A stretch of DNA of 32,131 nt, taken from positions 1 through 32,131 of the IMG/VR virus record IMGVR_UViG_3300027608_000094, one strand, 5' to 3'. Under the pieces are notes generated by a model. That model made no database searches, was not told the origin of the DNA, and saw only the letters and a program-made list of their open reading frames with translations. Positions within the stretch are counted from its first letter, which is position 1; each line of letters starts with the position of its first letter. A program made the translations under genes and the position numbers. This document shows positions 19,244-26,408 of the stretch, in pieces. This DNA comes from a virus.

Positions 19244-19431
19244 TCTACTTCGGCTTGTTCCTTGCGCATTGAATCTTCAATCTTGGTTGCTGTTTCAACA
19301 ATTGATTCCACTGCTGGTGCCCCAAACCTGTCTTCAAGGTAGTGGATGATTGCAAAGATGTTTGCAACAATCCAGTACACATCTACTGGTTCTTTCTCCT
19401 CTGTATTAGCTATGTCCTGGTGTTCTGTCAT
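19240..19431 (-). CDS. Unknown acidic 63-residue protein
   Basis: A small acidic protein with a hydrophobic core helix (VDVYWIVANIFAIIHYLEDRFG) and a charged C-terminal helix (VETATKIEDSMRKEQAEVE). No family recognised. AGGAG lies seven bases before the ATG, inside the end of the sigma-like gene, with which it overlaps by 26 bases; its own stop forms an ATGA with the next gene. Chain of overlaps indicates one transcript and coupled translation. It may be a partner of the upstream regulator, but there is no direct sign. Confidence 0.65.
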   Translation of the reverse strand: MTEHQDIANTEEKEPVDVYWIVANIFAIIHYLEDRFGAPAVESIVETATKIEDSMRKEQAEVE

Positions 19432-20311
19432 AATCTTCTCCTAACTGAAGGTTGAATGTTTCGTCAATCAACATTAGGGCTACTACGCAATATCCTACGA
19501 TATCGAGAAGCGTGTCAAACACTGATTCGTTTTTTGCATATTTGTTTTTAAGGTTTGCATACCGTTCTACTTTGTCTGATAGGCGTACGATGATACCGTA
19601 CAGCCCGAACTTGTTTATATTTTCGTGACCGTAATCATATTGTTTACTGCACAGTGTTTGGAACACTGTTTCTAAATCCCATGACTCAATAATTTTTAGT
19701 TCGTTAAGAGCAGATACAGCCATGTATTCAAATAGTTTTTGTGCGCCATGCTCTGGGGATGTGGTTCTCTCTGCTACTATTAATGCTCTGATCCATGTCC
19801 TTAGTGATGGGATGTCTGCTCCTGCGAGGACGTACATGTCTGGTTCAATGTGTGATAGGTATGACAGCCACTGCATGGCTGACTGGTCCCATGTGGTTGC
19901 TACTCGTACTGATTTTCTGATTGTTGTGTCGTTGCTCATTGTTTCCTTGAGTTTCTTGAATGCTTGGTTTCGTAAACGCCAAACATGTGTTTTGGTTATT
20001 GATAGTTCGTCCGCTATGGACTGGAGTGAACGGCCCTCGTTCATGAGGGCGTTCACAATCCATTGTTCCCTGGGGGGTAGTTTGTCTACATGCATCATCA
20101 CTGCGTCACGTAGTTCCATTAAACCATCTTGTGGTTCGTATGGTTCTTCGTGAGGCATGGTTTCCATTAACGCTTGGTATTCGTTTTCTGGAAGCCTGTA
20201 ACTAGTAGACCTTATTTGACTACGGTAGTTTTCAGTGTCGTGATTATTGGGGCTGTCTGTGTACTGCATTGGCGGTGGCATCGTATTTCGTTGGTTCAGA
20301 TGGGAAGTCAT
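19406..20311 (-). CDS. Sigma region 4-like HTH fused to Nmad1/DUF1599-like domain
   Basis: A 301-residue protein of two parts. Residues 77-125 match sigma-70 region 4: LPPREQWIVNALMNEGRSL, then SIADELSITKTHVWRLR and QAFKKLK, the helix-turn-helix that reads a -35 box. Residues about 212-285 match the pattern of the nucleotide-modification-associated domain Nmad1 (DUF1599): YDYGHENINKFGLYG, VRLSDKVERYANL, then ESVFDTLLDIVGYCVVAL, with conserved Tyr, Gly, Asn, Arg, Asp and Lys. No sigma region 2 is present, so it is not a full sigma factor. The start used, 20311, overlaps the upstream gene by 68 bases and has no clear ribosome site; ATGs at 20281 and 20269 are alternatives. It could be a regulator responding to nucleotides, or a domain shuffle. 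Confidence 0.7.
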   Translation of the reverse strand: MTSHLNQRNTMPPPMQYTDSPNNHDTENYRSQIRSTSYRLPENEYQALMETMPHEEPYEPQDGLMELRDAVMMHVDKLPPREQWIVNALMNEGRSLQSIADELSITKTHVWRLRNQAFKKLKETMSNDTTIRKSVRVATTWDQSAMQWLSYLSHIEPDMYVLAGADIPSLRTWIRALIVAERTTSPEHGAQKLFEYMAVSALNELKIIESWDLETVFQTLCSKQYDYGHENINKFGLYGIIVRLSDKVERYANLKNKYAKNESVFDTLLDIVGYCVVALMLIDETFNLQLGEDYDRTPGHS

Positions 20312-20729
20312 CTACCAACAGTTTAACATACGCTTTTTTGTTGTCATCAAAATGATCGATTGTGCCCTTGGAGATGCAGGCTTCTTGCCATGCTTCTAGA
20401 GGTGATATCCACCATCGTTTTTTCGAGGAGTCGTAAACAAACAAATGTACGGGGGCCATTTGTTGCCAACGGGCAAGTGCGTTCATCTTTTCTATCTTAA
20501 ACTTGAGTGTCTTGTCACGACCTACACCCATGACTTCAATCATGCCGTCAACCGTCAGGAAGTCTGGCAGGAACCGCATGATGTACGGTAGTGATTGTGT
20601 GTGCAGGTTTGGTCGGTTAAGTCCGAGTCGGTGGTGTGCAGGGAATACATCTTCAAAGACTTTCTCTGCTACGTCCCCCATTGCGCCGAAGCGTACGTGG
20701 AATGGTGATTGGTGAAATGCGTTACTCAT
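20244..20729 (-). CDS. Possible PD-(D/E)XK-type nuclease
   Basis: A 161-residue protein of uncertain family. The segment PDFLTVDGMIEVMGVGRDK gives D56 and E65 on adjacent strands followed by Lys 73, 76 and 78, a spacing like the PD-(D/E)XK metal site, although the usual ExK is not exact. PVHLFVYDSSKKRWW would be the next strand and turn. The place directly after a RusA resolvase, with an eight-base overlap, supports a role in DNA processing. Alternative: a non-catalytic DNA-binding relative. I would not assign a substrate. Confidence 0.4.
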   Translation of the reverse strand: MSNAFHQSPFHVRFGAMGDVAEKVFEDVFPAHHRLGLNRPNLHTQSLPYIMRFLPDFLTVDGMIEVMGVGRDKTLKFKIEKMNALARWQQMAPVHLFVYDSSKKRWWISPLEAWQEACISKGTIDHFDDNKKAYVKLLVDDFPSEPTKYDATANAVHRQPQ

Positions 20730-21069
20730 GTTTTGTTACCAGTAGTCGTTGGACGAGTTTATCGTCGGTGTATGCAATGCCGTTCAATCCGTCCAGGATT
20801 GATTTGGCATAGTTGTCGATATCTCCTCGCAGTTTACTCGCTGGTCCATCTAGCGTTTTAACTGTAATAGTTACCTTGTCTTTGTATAAGCCTATCACCA
20901 TGCTGACTGGGGTGTCAGCGCATGGTCCATGCCAAGATGACCCAATGTATCTTTCAAATACAAGGGTCTGTTCAGGGGTGAATACTCTGCCTCTCCTGCC
21001 AAGCCGTGGGCGTTGTTTAACCTTTGGCTTGACGGGAATGGTTTGTTTGTGATTGATTGGTTCGGTCAT
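20722..21069 (-). CDS. rusA: RusA-type Holliday junction resolvase
   Basis: A 115-residue protein of the RusA family, dimeric nucleases that cut four-way junctions. The acid cluster is visible as GDIDNYAKSILDGLNG: D83 and D85 correspond to the two conserved aspartates, K89 to the conserved lysine, and the YTDDKLV element (D102, D103) to the third acid. The N-terminus has the basic KQRPRLGRRGRVFTP strand of the family. It overlaps the primase stop in an ATGA and the next gene by eight bases. It would resolve branched replication intermediates before packaging. The family call is strong. Confidence 0.85.
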   Translation of the reverse strand: MTEPINHKQTIPVKPKVKQRPRLGRRGRVFTPEQTLVFERYIGSSWHGPCADTPVSMVIGLYKDKVTITVKTLDGPASKLRGDIDNYAKSILDGLNGIAYTDDKLVQRLLVTKHE

Positions 21070-21989
21070 GGTGTTCCCATTGTAATTACGTATGCTCTTT
21101 CTATTAGTTTGATTAATTCTGATTCACCGTCTGCTCTGTCTTGGAACTTACCCCATCGTGCATCTGCTGAACGCACAACCACCAACGCTTCGTTGGGTGG
21201 TATGTTTGCGTCACGCATCTTGCATGCGAGCCTAAACAATGTGGAGGAACGATCGTTTCCTTCTATTGGTCCGTCTCTCCACATGATGTATGGTATGGCT
21301 CCAACTCTGCGCAGGATTTGTTTGATGTCTGCGTTGTCTTCGGTGTTGGTTATATGTACTCGCTGCGGAGGACGCCATAGGTTGGCTAGTGTGTCCAGCT
21401 GTGCTTCCGTGGTTAGGTTGGCGTTGGCTTCATTCAGGAAGTCTGTTAGTGACATAATGTTTTCATCGTTGTCGAGAATGTAGCGTTCTGCTGGTGTTTC
21501 CTTGCGGGCGTTAGGATAGGGTAGGCGTACATAGTTGCCGTAGCCTGTTCCTGCTGTCTCTTGCTTCGGGTTTACTTCCTTGGCTGGGTAGTTGATTGCT
21601 TGGTGGGCTGCAAGGAATGCTCTGCGCATTGTTGCGGCTGGCACTACCGAGTCTGCGAACACCCAGATGTGATATCCTTTGCGTGTTCGTTCCACCCATG
21701 ATGTTATTCCTTTAACGGCGAAAGACATCTGCAAGTTGCGTGCTGCATCTAGGTCTTCTACGTCAATGTCTGAACATCCCCACACACAATACCAGCTGGC
21801 TTTGTATGGTAGTAGTGGGTACACACCGATTAGTTCGTCACCTTGTAGGTGTTCCAGGAACTTGTCTTGTGTTAGTGGCTGCTTGACGCATCCACCACCC
21901 CATGAACCGTATACGTCGCCTCTGCCTCTGAATAGTTTTGTAAACGATTCTAGAATGGCTGGGCTGATGGTAGTTCCGCTTGACTCCAT
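21066..21989 (-). CDS. AEP-type DNA primase with C-terminal helical domain
   Basis: A 307-residue primase of the archaeo-eukaryotic superfamily, making primers for replication. Motif I is CSDIDVED (D74 and D76), motif II GYHIWVF (H107), followed by EVNPKQ and the GNYVRLPY strand. The C-terminal part (DRSSTLFRLACKMRDANI to SELIKLIERAY) resembles the helical domain often attached to these primases. An upstream in-frame ATG at 22040 would add 17 residues and a 91-base overlap with the helicase gene; the start at 21989 is preferred because AAGGAG lies six bases before it. It sits between helicase and RusA, a typical replication order. No polymerase gene is in the window, so it may also extend. 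Confidence 0.8.
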   Translation of the reverse strand: MESSGTTISPAILESFTKLFRGRGDVYGSWGGGCVKQPLTQDKFLEHLQGDELIGVYPLLPYKASWYCVWGCSDIDVEDLDAARNLQMSFAVKGITSWVERTRKGYHIWVFADSVVPAATMRRAFLAAHQAINYPAKEVNPKQETAGTGYGNYVRLPYPNARKETPAERYILDNDENIMSLTDFLNEANANLTTEAQLDTLANLWRPPQRVHITNTEDNADIKQILRRVGAIPYIMWRDGPIEGNDRSSTLFRLACKMRDANIPPNEALVVVRSADARWGKFQDRADGESELIKLIERAYVITMGTP

Positions 21990-23017
21990 TGTGCGCTCCT
22001 TAAATACTGGTCGGGTAGTTCTCCGTTCTTGAGTTCCCATAGTCGTCCTGTTTTAACATCTATCTCGAAATCCACATCGTCAACTAGCATTCCTGCTGGT
22101 CGTTTATTTTTTAGCAGAGACAGAGTGATTGTGTACTCGTGTACTTTCTGGTCGTACATGAGCATCTCTAGACGCTCTTGTGCTTTCTCTGTGTGGTTTC
22201 TATCTAGGCGTTCTCTTAGGTCGTTTATTTCTGCTCCGATTTCCATCTTCTTTCGGCGTACGCCAATGATCGATGTTGCTTGTTGTTCTCCACCGTAGGC
22301 ACCTGAGGAGATGGTTAGTTTGCGTCCATCTGCTCCTGAGGTTCGTGAGGTTTGGTGTAGTACTAGCATTGGGATGTCGTGTCGTCTGCCGAATCCTTTT
22401 AGGAATCCTGCTTTCTCGGGTACTTGTTCTCCTGCTTCTACAAGTTCAAGGTAGTCAACTACTGCTAGGTCGGGCTTGTCGCCCCACACATCACACACTT
22501 CGTTGTATGCTCGTTCCATGTCTGCTGGTATCAGTGGTTGGTCAAAGACTGCAAGGTTGGGGAAGTCCTCCTCTGCTGTTTGGCGCAGTAGGTCAATGGC
22601 TTCCTTGTCGTCGTTAGCGACACGCATCTCTAGTTGACGTGCATCAATGTTGTGATGCATGCATGTCAGTTTAGTTAACACGAGTGTCTTGGGTTCATCG
22701 GGGATGAACAACGCTATCTTCTTGTCTCTGTTGTTGCGCAACGCATGCAACAGCACCAGTGTCTTACCACCGTGGCTGTATCCGAGCATCATTGCTAGTT
22801 CTCCTGGGGCTATGCCACGCATCTCAGCATCTAATGGCTCTATGCCTAGATAAACTCTGTCTTGCGGTGATTGTGCCCAACGCACATACGAGTGTGCTGC
22901 TTCTGTGAGTGGTACGTAATGGCGGTACTCTTTAGGAATAGAAGAAGCAGGGGGCGTGGTACCCCCTGCCTCAACTTCGTTCCAACCCGCCTGTATTTGA
23001 TCAAGCGAGAGTCTCAA
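21950..23017 (-). CDS. DnaB-like replicative helicase (RecA-fold ATPase)
   Basis: A 355-residue protein with a RecA-type motor: Walker A GYSHGGKT (K85, T86), an acidic residue after strand 2 in IPDEPKT (E108), Walker B DLAVVDYLELV (D188) and a sensor strand MLVLHQTSRTSG (H221, Q222). This matches the C-terminal half of hexameric DnaB-like helicases; the usual N-terminal domain is reduced to about 60 residues. It starts at a TTG with AAGGGAG six bases upstream (MRLSLDQIQ); no ATG lies nearby in frame. It would unwind the fork with the AEP primase encoded next to it. RadA-like function is the alternative, less likely in this context. Confidence 0.8.
   Translation of the reverse strand: MRLSLDQIQAGWNEVEAGGTTPPASSIPKEYRHYVPLTEAAHSYVRWAQSPQDRVYLGIEPLDAEMRGIAPGELAMMLGYSHGGKTLVLLHALRNNRDKKIALFIPDEPKTLVLTKLTCMHHNIDARQLEMRVANDDKEAIDLLRQTAEEDFPNLAVFDQPLIPADMERAYNEVCDVWGDKPDLAVVDYLELVEAGEQVPEKAGFLKGFGRRHDIPMLVLHQTSRTSGADGRKLTISSGAYGGEQQATSIIGVRRKKMEIGAEINDLRERLDRNHTEKAQERLEMLMYDQKVHEYTITLSLLKNKRPAGMLVDDVDFEIDVKTGRLWELKNGELPDQYLRSAQWSQAELPSAQPF
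21996..22001 (-). promoter_or_regulatory. Ribosome binding site fixing the primase start at 21989
   Basis: AAGGAG six bases before the ATG at 21989, inside the end of the helicase gene. It decides the shorter primase start. Confidence 0.8.
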
Positions 23018-23404
23018 TTACGCTCCCTTTGGTGGCCAGTATGCTTTTTCCTTGTCGTTCACTGCTTTGAACCAAGGACGCTTTGGATTGGCTGCAAGGT
23101 CTGCACGATTGTCGTACACTTCTGTAACACCGTCACGCTGACATGAACTGATTAGCCACTCAGGGATTGGACCTTGCTGGTCGTTCTTAATGCTGACTGT
23201 GAAGCCTCCGCTGGTTGCCTGTGGGAATGCCTTGGCTACCATTGCTTCTGGTGTTGCTTGTGCGCCACCGTAGATTGCTTGCATGAGCAGTTCGGTGACC
23301 GCTTCAAAGTTGTCCGCATACAAACCAAGGTCTGCTTTGTTAATTGTAAGTTCTGACGCAATTTTTGCGGCTACTTGTGTGATGATTGCTTTTGAGTTGT
23401 CCAT
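23018..23404 (-). CDS. Unknown protein between nuclease and helicase
   Basis: A 128-residue protein. The first 65 residues are helical (QVAAKIASELTINKADLG); the last 60 hold GPIPEWLISSCQRDGVTEVY, then NPKRPWFKAV and KAYWPPKGA, a compact Trp/Pro-rich domain. I know no function for the pattern. It starts in a TAATG overlap with the nuclease stop and ends one base before the helicase start, so it is surely part of the replication operon. A single-strand binding or helicase-loading role would fit the position but is not visible in the sequence. Confidence 0.7.
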   Translation of the reverse strand: MDNSKAIITQVAAKIASELTINKADLGLYADNFEAVTELLMQAIYGGAQATPEAMVAKAFPQATSGGFTVSIKNDQQGPIPEWLISSCQRDGVTEVYDNRADLAANPKRPWFKAVNDKEKAYWPPKGA

Positions 23405-24276
23405 TATTGGGCTATCTCCTGTGTGTTGTTGTTTTCGAACTCGCTAATACGAGAACCTTTGCAAATTGACCAGTATGTGCACCACTTTTCAGAGCAGAGA
23501 AAATGCTGGTCGTTTGTCATCCACGGAGTTTCAAGTCCGAGTTTAACAAATGGTTGTACTATAGAGTCTACCTGATGTTTAAACCAGTCAACGTGGCTAG
23601 CAGTACGAATGATCGGTACTATCTGTCCTACGCTGGTGGTGGCTCGTGTCATCACTCCATAGTTAAATCTTACTGGGTACCCTGGTGCCCATCCCATCTC
23701 TACGCTGGCATACGAATATGCTGTCGCTTGAATGGACTGTAGTTGTTTCTCTCTTTGAGAGTATTTACGTCCTGCTGTTTTCCAGTCCCACACCAACCCA
23801 TTCGGGTCTACATAGTCCATGGTTCCACCAAGCCACACTTCCGTTTTCTTTTGTGCATCAAAAGGTATCGAGGTGTCGTCTGGAAAGTCAAACAGTTTAA
23901 CTCCGAACTTGGCTTCAACCTGACCACCTGGAACTACATGCTCCATGATGTCACGCTCAAAGGTGCTCATTAGTTTCTGTACATACTCACGCATGTGTGG
24001 AACGCCGTTTGTAGAATTAATCTTAAACGGTTCGTCACAGATTAATCTGTCTAGTTCTTCATTTGCTGCTTTGAAACTATCTCTAACTGTGCCTCCTGTC
24101 AGGTAGTGTTCAATGCCTTTGTGTACGGCGGTTCCGATGTGTGTGGCATCTGAACCTTGCCTCCACTCTGGAAGCTTTACGGCGAGTCGTGCACGCTCTG
24201 GGCATATAAGTACATCGTTAAGCCATGATTGGCGTACCCATACTTTTCTGTGTGTGTCTAGTTCTTCAATTCTCAT
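23404..24276 (-). CDS. Cas4/RecB-family nuclease with Fe-S-type cysteines
   Basis: A 290-residue PD-(D/E)XK nuclease. Visible motifs in order: C25 in LICPERAR, GTAVHKGIE (H52), VEAKF (E121), LGGTMDYVD (D154), WDWKTAGRK (D164, K166) and SIQATAYSYA (Q183), then C261-x4-C266-x5-C272 near the end. One early and three late cysteines match the iron-sulphur arrangement of Cas4 and AddB-type nucleases. Phages use such enzymes as exonucleases in recombination or end processing. No recombinase of the RecT or Beta kind is recognised beside it. It is joined by one-base overlaps to its neighbours. Family call firm; cluster presence inferred. Confidence 0.8.
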   Translation of the reverse strand: MRIEELDTHRKVWVRQSWLNDVLICPERARLAVKLPEWRQGSDATHIGTAVHKGIEHYLTGGTVRDSFKAANEELDRLICDEPFKINSTNGVPHMREYVQKLMSTFERDIMEHVVPGGQVEAKFGVKLFDFPDDTSIPFDAQKKTEVWLGGTMDYVDPNGLVWDWKTAGRKYSQREKQLQSIQATAYSYASVEMGWAPGYPVRFNYGVMTRATTSVGQIVPIIRTASHVDWFKHQVDSIVQPFVKLGLETPWMTNDQHFLCSEKWCTYWSICKGSRISEFENNNTQEIAQ

Positions 24277-24731
24277 TAAAGTTCTCCTTTGTGTTGTAGT
24301 CGTTTTCTTAGATGAGTTACATACGATTTGTTTATCGTGTATCCGAACTCGTCAATGATTGCTTGACGCAATGGTGTTGGCATCATGCCTTGCCTGATTC
24401 CTCTGACGAGATACGCATATACATCCGCTGGTAGGAAGCGTGATGGTGCTATGGTATGTTCGATCATTGGCGCAATGTCAATCTTGCCTCGCAGGTTCTC
24501 TGCTTCTTGATGTTTCCTAAACAATCTAATTGGTGGTGTCGCTTTGTTTACCAGTTCACACCAGTGTGGTATTGTGCCATCCCATTTGCCAAAGTAAGCG
24601 AGTGCTTCACCGTTTAACATTTCGTGTGGTATCGCTAGATACTTTGGGGATACTGGGGATGTGATGTTTACATCGCATAAGCATAAGGGGTCGTGCGATA
24701 TAACATCGCAACCCTCGGGTGATAAGGTCAT
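24276..24731 (-). CDS. Unknown protein with C-terminal HTH-like segment
   Basis: A 151-residue protein. The C-terminal 40 residues (PLRQAIIDEFGYTINKSYV, then THLRKRLQH) look like a helix-turn-helix. The part around residues 28-60 holds YLAIPHEMLNGEALAYFGKW. The first 25 residues, with several Cys and Asp, look less like a protein, and overlap inverted repeats at DNA level, so the start is unsure: ATG 24731 has AGGAG but only three bases away, and ATG at 24620 has no site. It heads the replication module, and a DNA-binding role would fit. Stop overlaps the nuclease start by one base. Confidence 0.6.
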   Translation of the reverse strand: MTLSPEGCDVISHDPLCLCDVNITSPVSPKYLAIPHEMLNGEALAYFGKWDGTIPHWCELVNKATPPIRLFRKHQEAENLRGKIDIAPMIEHTIAPSRFLPADVYAYLVRGIRQGMMPTPLRQAIIDEFGYTINKSYVTHLRKRLQHKGEL

Positions 24732-24767
24732 GTTCTCCTGTCATGTATTTGTTATTCATGTCTTGTG

Positions 24768-24792
24768 GTGCGCCACCCCTAAGGTGGCTCAC
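24768..24792 (-). promoter_or_regulatory. Imperfect hairpin in the gap before the replication genes
   Basis: Arms GTGCGCCACC and GGTGGCTCAC pair over ten positions with one mismatch around a five-base loop. It lies in the 105-base gap between the small zinc-type gene and the gene at 24276-24731. No T run follows on the transcribed strand, so it is not a standard terminator; attenuation, RNA processing or a protein site are options. Confidence 0.45.
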
Positions 24793-24836
24793 CTGCGTGG
24801 TCGGGTACTTCCCCCCTCCGTTGGTTCCCCCCAGGC

Positions 24837-24986
24837 TCACAGCCTAGCATTAGGCTTAGGCTTCTTGTCAACGGGCTCCATCTCAACGGCTTTCTTTCCT
24901 CGCTCATGCCAGTGGGTTGGGGGCTTAAATAAGGCTAGGTCTGTACCTATCCAATGGGTGCATTTAGGGCACTGCCAGTAGTTCAT
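24837..24986 (-). CDS. Small zinc-ribbon-like protein, 49 residues
   Basis: A short gene found by reading the gap after the Rpf gene. ATG at 24986 is preceded by AAAGGTGG eight bases upstream, and the frame runs to TGA at 24837. The product MNYWQCPKCTHWIGTDLALF continues with a Trp-His pair and a Lys/Pro-rich tail (EPVDKKPKPNARL). C6-x2-C9 with H11, H25 and H27 could hold one zinc ion. The strong ribosome site and the CxxC motif make it likely real. It starts 35 bases after the Rpf stop. Function unknown. Confidence 0.6.
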   Translation of the reverse strand: MNYWQCPKCTHWIGTDLALFKPPTHWHERGKKAVEMEPVDKKPKPNARL

Positions 24987-25021
24987 GGCTGGTTACCACC
25001 TTTCGTGGCTTAGGAGGCTTC

Positions 25022-25594
25022 TCAGCGTCTCTGACGGGACTTGGCGACCACCTTGTCCCACGCTGTCCAAGGCGCTGGGACGGGTGGTTTGAGGTAGTCG
25101 TTGTTCTTGATGCAGCCCCAGCCGTTAAATCCAACTGGCTGTTGAAAGTAACCGTTAGGAGCCAACCATCCATGCAACGCAATCCTGTTCGCAATAGTGA
25201 TTTGCTCTAGCCGTGTTGCGAGCCATTGCTTGGGTGCGAACTCTTGTCCACCCCAGCCCCGCCATGTCTGTATATAAATACCGAGCCCACCAGCGAATTT
25301 GCCACGGTCTTTCCAATTGCTCGCAGTTTCGCATTGAGCGACTTTGTCCCAGTATTTGTTGCTAGGTCGTTTGAGTGTAGCCAGCCACGATATATCCCAC
25401 TTACTACTGTTTCGTGCTTGTATCGCTTTGGTGTGGACTTGTGGTGCTTGTGTGGTAGATGTGACAAGAACATATTTAAATTCTTTCTTTATTGTTGATT
25501 GTGTTACTGCTTTGGCAGGTGTGTTGTCCGACAGCCAGAAGGCTAGCGTTAGTGTTAATACTAATAGTAATTTAAGTATTATAGATTTGTTCAT
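25022..25594 (-). CDS. Secreted Rpf-like muralytic protein
   Basis: A 190-residue protein with a signal peptide (residues 1-29, hydrophobic LLLVLTLTLAFWL, cleavage after A-K-A). Residues about 80-162 match the transglycosylase-like fold of resuscitation-promoting factors: YWDKVAQCETASNW with C88 and catalytic Glu89, then FAGGLGIYIQTWRGWGG, APKQWLATRLEQITIANRIA, and GWGCIK with C161, which would pair with C88. Rpf proteins are typical of Actinobacteria and cleave peptidoglycan. In a phage this could loosen the host wall, aid release beside the M15 enzyme, or wake dormant hosts. GGGAGA lies eight bases before the ATG. It is on the same strand and downstream of the amidoligase genes. Family call strong; role inferred. 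Confidence 0.85.
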   Translation of the reverse strand: MNKSIILKLLLVLTLTLAFWLSDNTPAKAVTQSTIKKEFKYVLVTSTTQAPQVHTKAIQARNSSKWDISWLATLKRPSNKYWDKVAQCETASNWKDRGKFAGGLGIYIQTWRGWGGQEFAPKQWLATRLEQITIANRIALHGWLAPNGYFQQPVGFNGWGCIKNNDYLKPPVPAPWTAWDKVVAKSRQRR

Positions 25595-25805
25595 AATTGG
25601 TCTCCCTCATAAACTGAATTAAGGCAAGTTCCAGTTTATGCTTTGATGTCATTAGTAGAGCGTACTCCTCTGATACGCCGTCTTGCCATTTGGTGGATGA
25701 TACTCTGCCAACTTTCTTGGCTACTTGGTCACAGCCGATACTCAGGGACTTGATGGTCGCTCGCAGTTCGTCAATGGTGAGTTGTGTGTTTATGGTTAGT
25801 TCCAT
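25572..25805 (-). CDS. Unknown helical 77-residue protein
   Basis: A small helical protein (MELTINTQLTIDELRATIKS, then ALLMTSKHKLELALIQFM). The start at ATG 25805, with AGGT seven or eight bases upstream, is chosen because the 11 residues before it in frame (from ATG 25838) look non-coding; 25838 has AGGA only two bases away. It overlaps the Rpf start by 23 bases, so translation is probably coupled. No family recognised; a small DNA-associated or accessory protein is possible. Confidence 0.6.
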   Translation of the reverse strand: MELTINTQLTIDELRATIKSLSIGCDQVAKKVGRVSSTKWQDGVSEEYALLMTSKHKLELALIQFMRETNYEQIYNT

Positions 25806-25844
25806 GTCGTTACCTATTGTGTTGTGTGTGTATGGCATTGTGTC

Positions 25845-26408
25845 CTAGAACGGTTCTGGCGTAAAGGTTTCAGGTAGCGAATACAGATTGTCATCCATAC
25901 GACCCGACAAGTGAGTACACACAGTAGAACGCATGCTTGACCACAGCAGTTTCCGTGAGCGTTCCTGGTACTCATCTCCTAGTTCCTGCCACATTCTCCT
26001 GAATGTTGTTTCATCCATAACAGGTAGAGACCATACAGAGTCACGGGTTTGTTGCATCAACTCTTTGTGTGTCTTGACAATTTCCCAGTCCTCATCAAAC
26101 ACATTGATGTCTCTAGCCATGTGGTTCCACATAGACATTGCGTTGTTCATTGTTAATGGATCAGTGTTTACATAACTGATACCACCAAGTCCCTCTGCTA
26201 CTGTTGTCTGTATGGTGCGCACACGACCGCTAGTAAACAAGTCCTCGTTCTCTGTGCTGAACTTCTCACCCTCCAATCGTACGCCGTTACGAACAATAGC
26301 CAATGCGTGTCGTTCTATTTCCCAATCTGTGATATCGTTGTAGCCGTCGTTTGAATTGTTGGCGTCAATAGTGAATTCTATTGTCATGCTGATTTGGTAT
26401 GATTTCAT
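25845..26408 (-). CDS. Unknown 187-residue protein
   Basis: No family recognised. The N-terminus is a strand-rich segment (MKSYQISMTIEFTIDANNSN), the middle carries EIERHALAIVRNGVRLEGEKF, and the C-terminal half is helical with many Trp and Met (TFRRMWQELGDEYQERSRKLL). AGGAG lies seven bases before the ATG, and the start forms an ATGA with the upstream stop. Such mixed acidic phage proteins often act as small inhibitors of host factors, but nothing in the sequence shows this. Confidence 0.7.
   Translation of the reverse strand: MKSYQISMTIEFTIDANNSNDGYNDITDWEIERHALAIVRNGVRLEGEKFSTENEDLFTSGRVRTIQTTVAEGLGGISYVNTDPLTMNNAMSMWNHMARDINVFDEDWEIVKTHKELMQQTRDSVWSLPVMDETTFRRMWQELGDEYQERSRKLLWSSMRSTVCTHLSGRMDDNLYSLPETFTPEPF

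Noticed and set aside
21990-22040. Longer primase N-terminus from ATG 22040
   Set aside because: It would overlap the helicase by 91 bases, and the ribosome site lies before ATG 21989.
24768-24792. Intrinsic terminator
   Set aside because: The hairpin is followed by no T run on the transcribed strand.
24607-24840. 77-residue minus-strand frame with GTG start
   Set aside because: It overlaps the gene at 24276-24731 in another frame and covers the hairpin. The product has no protein-like pattern.
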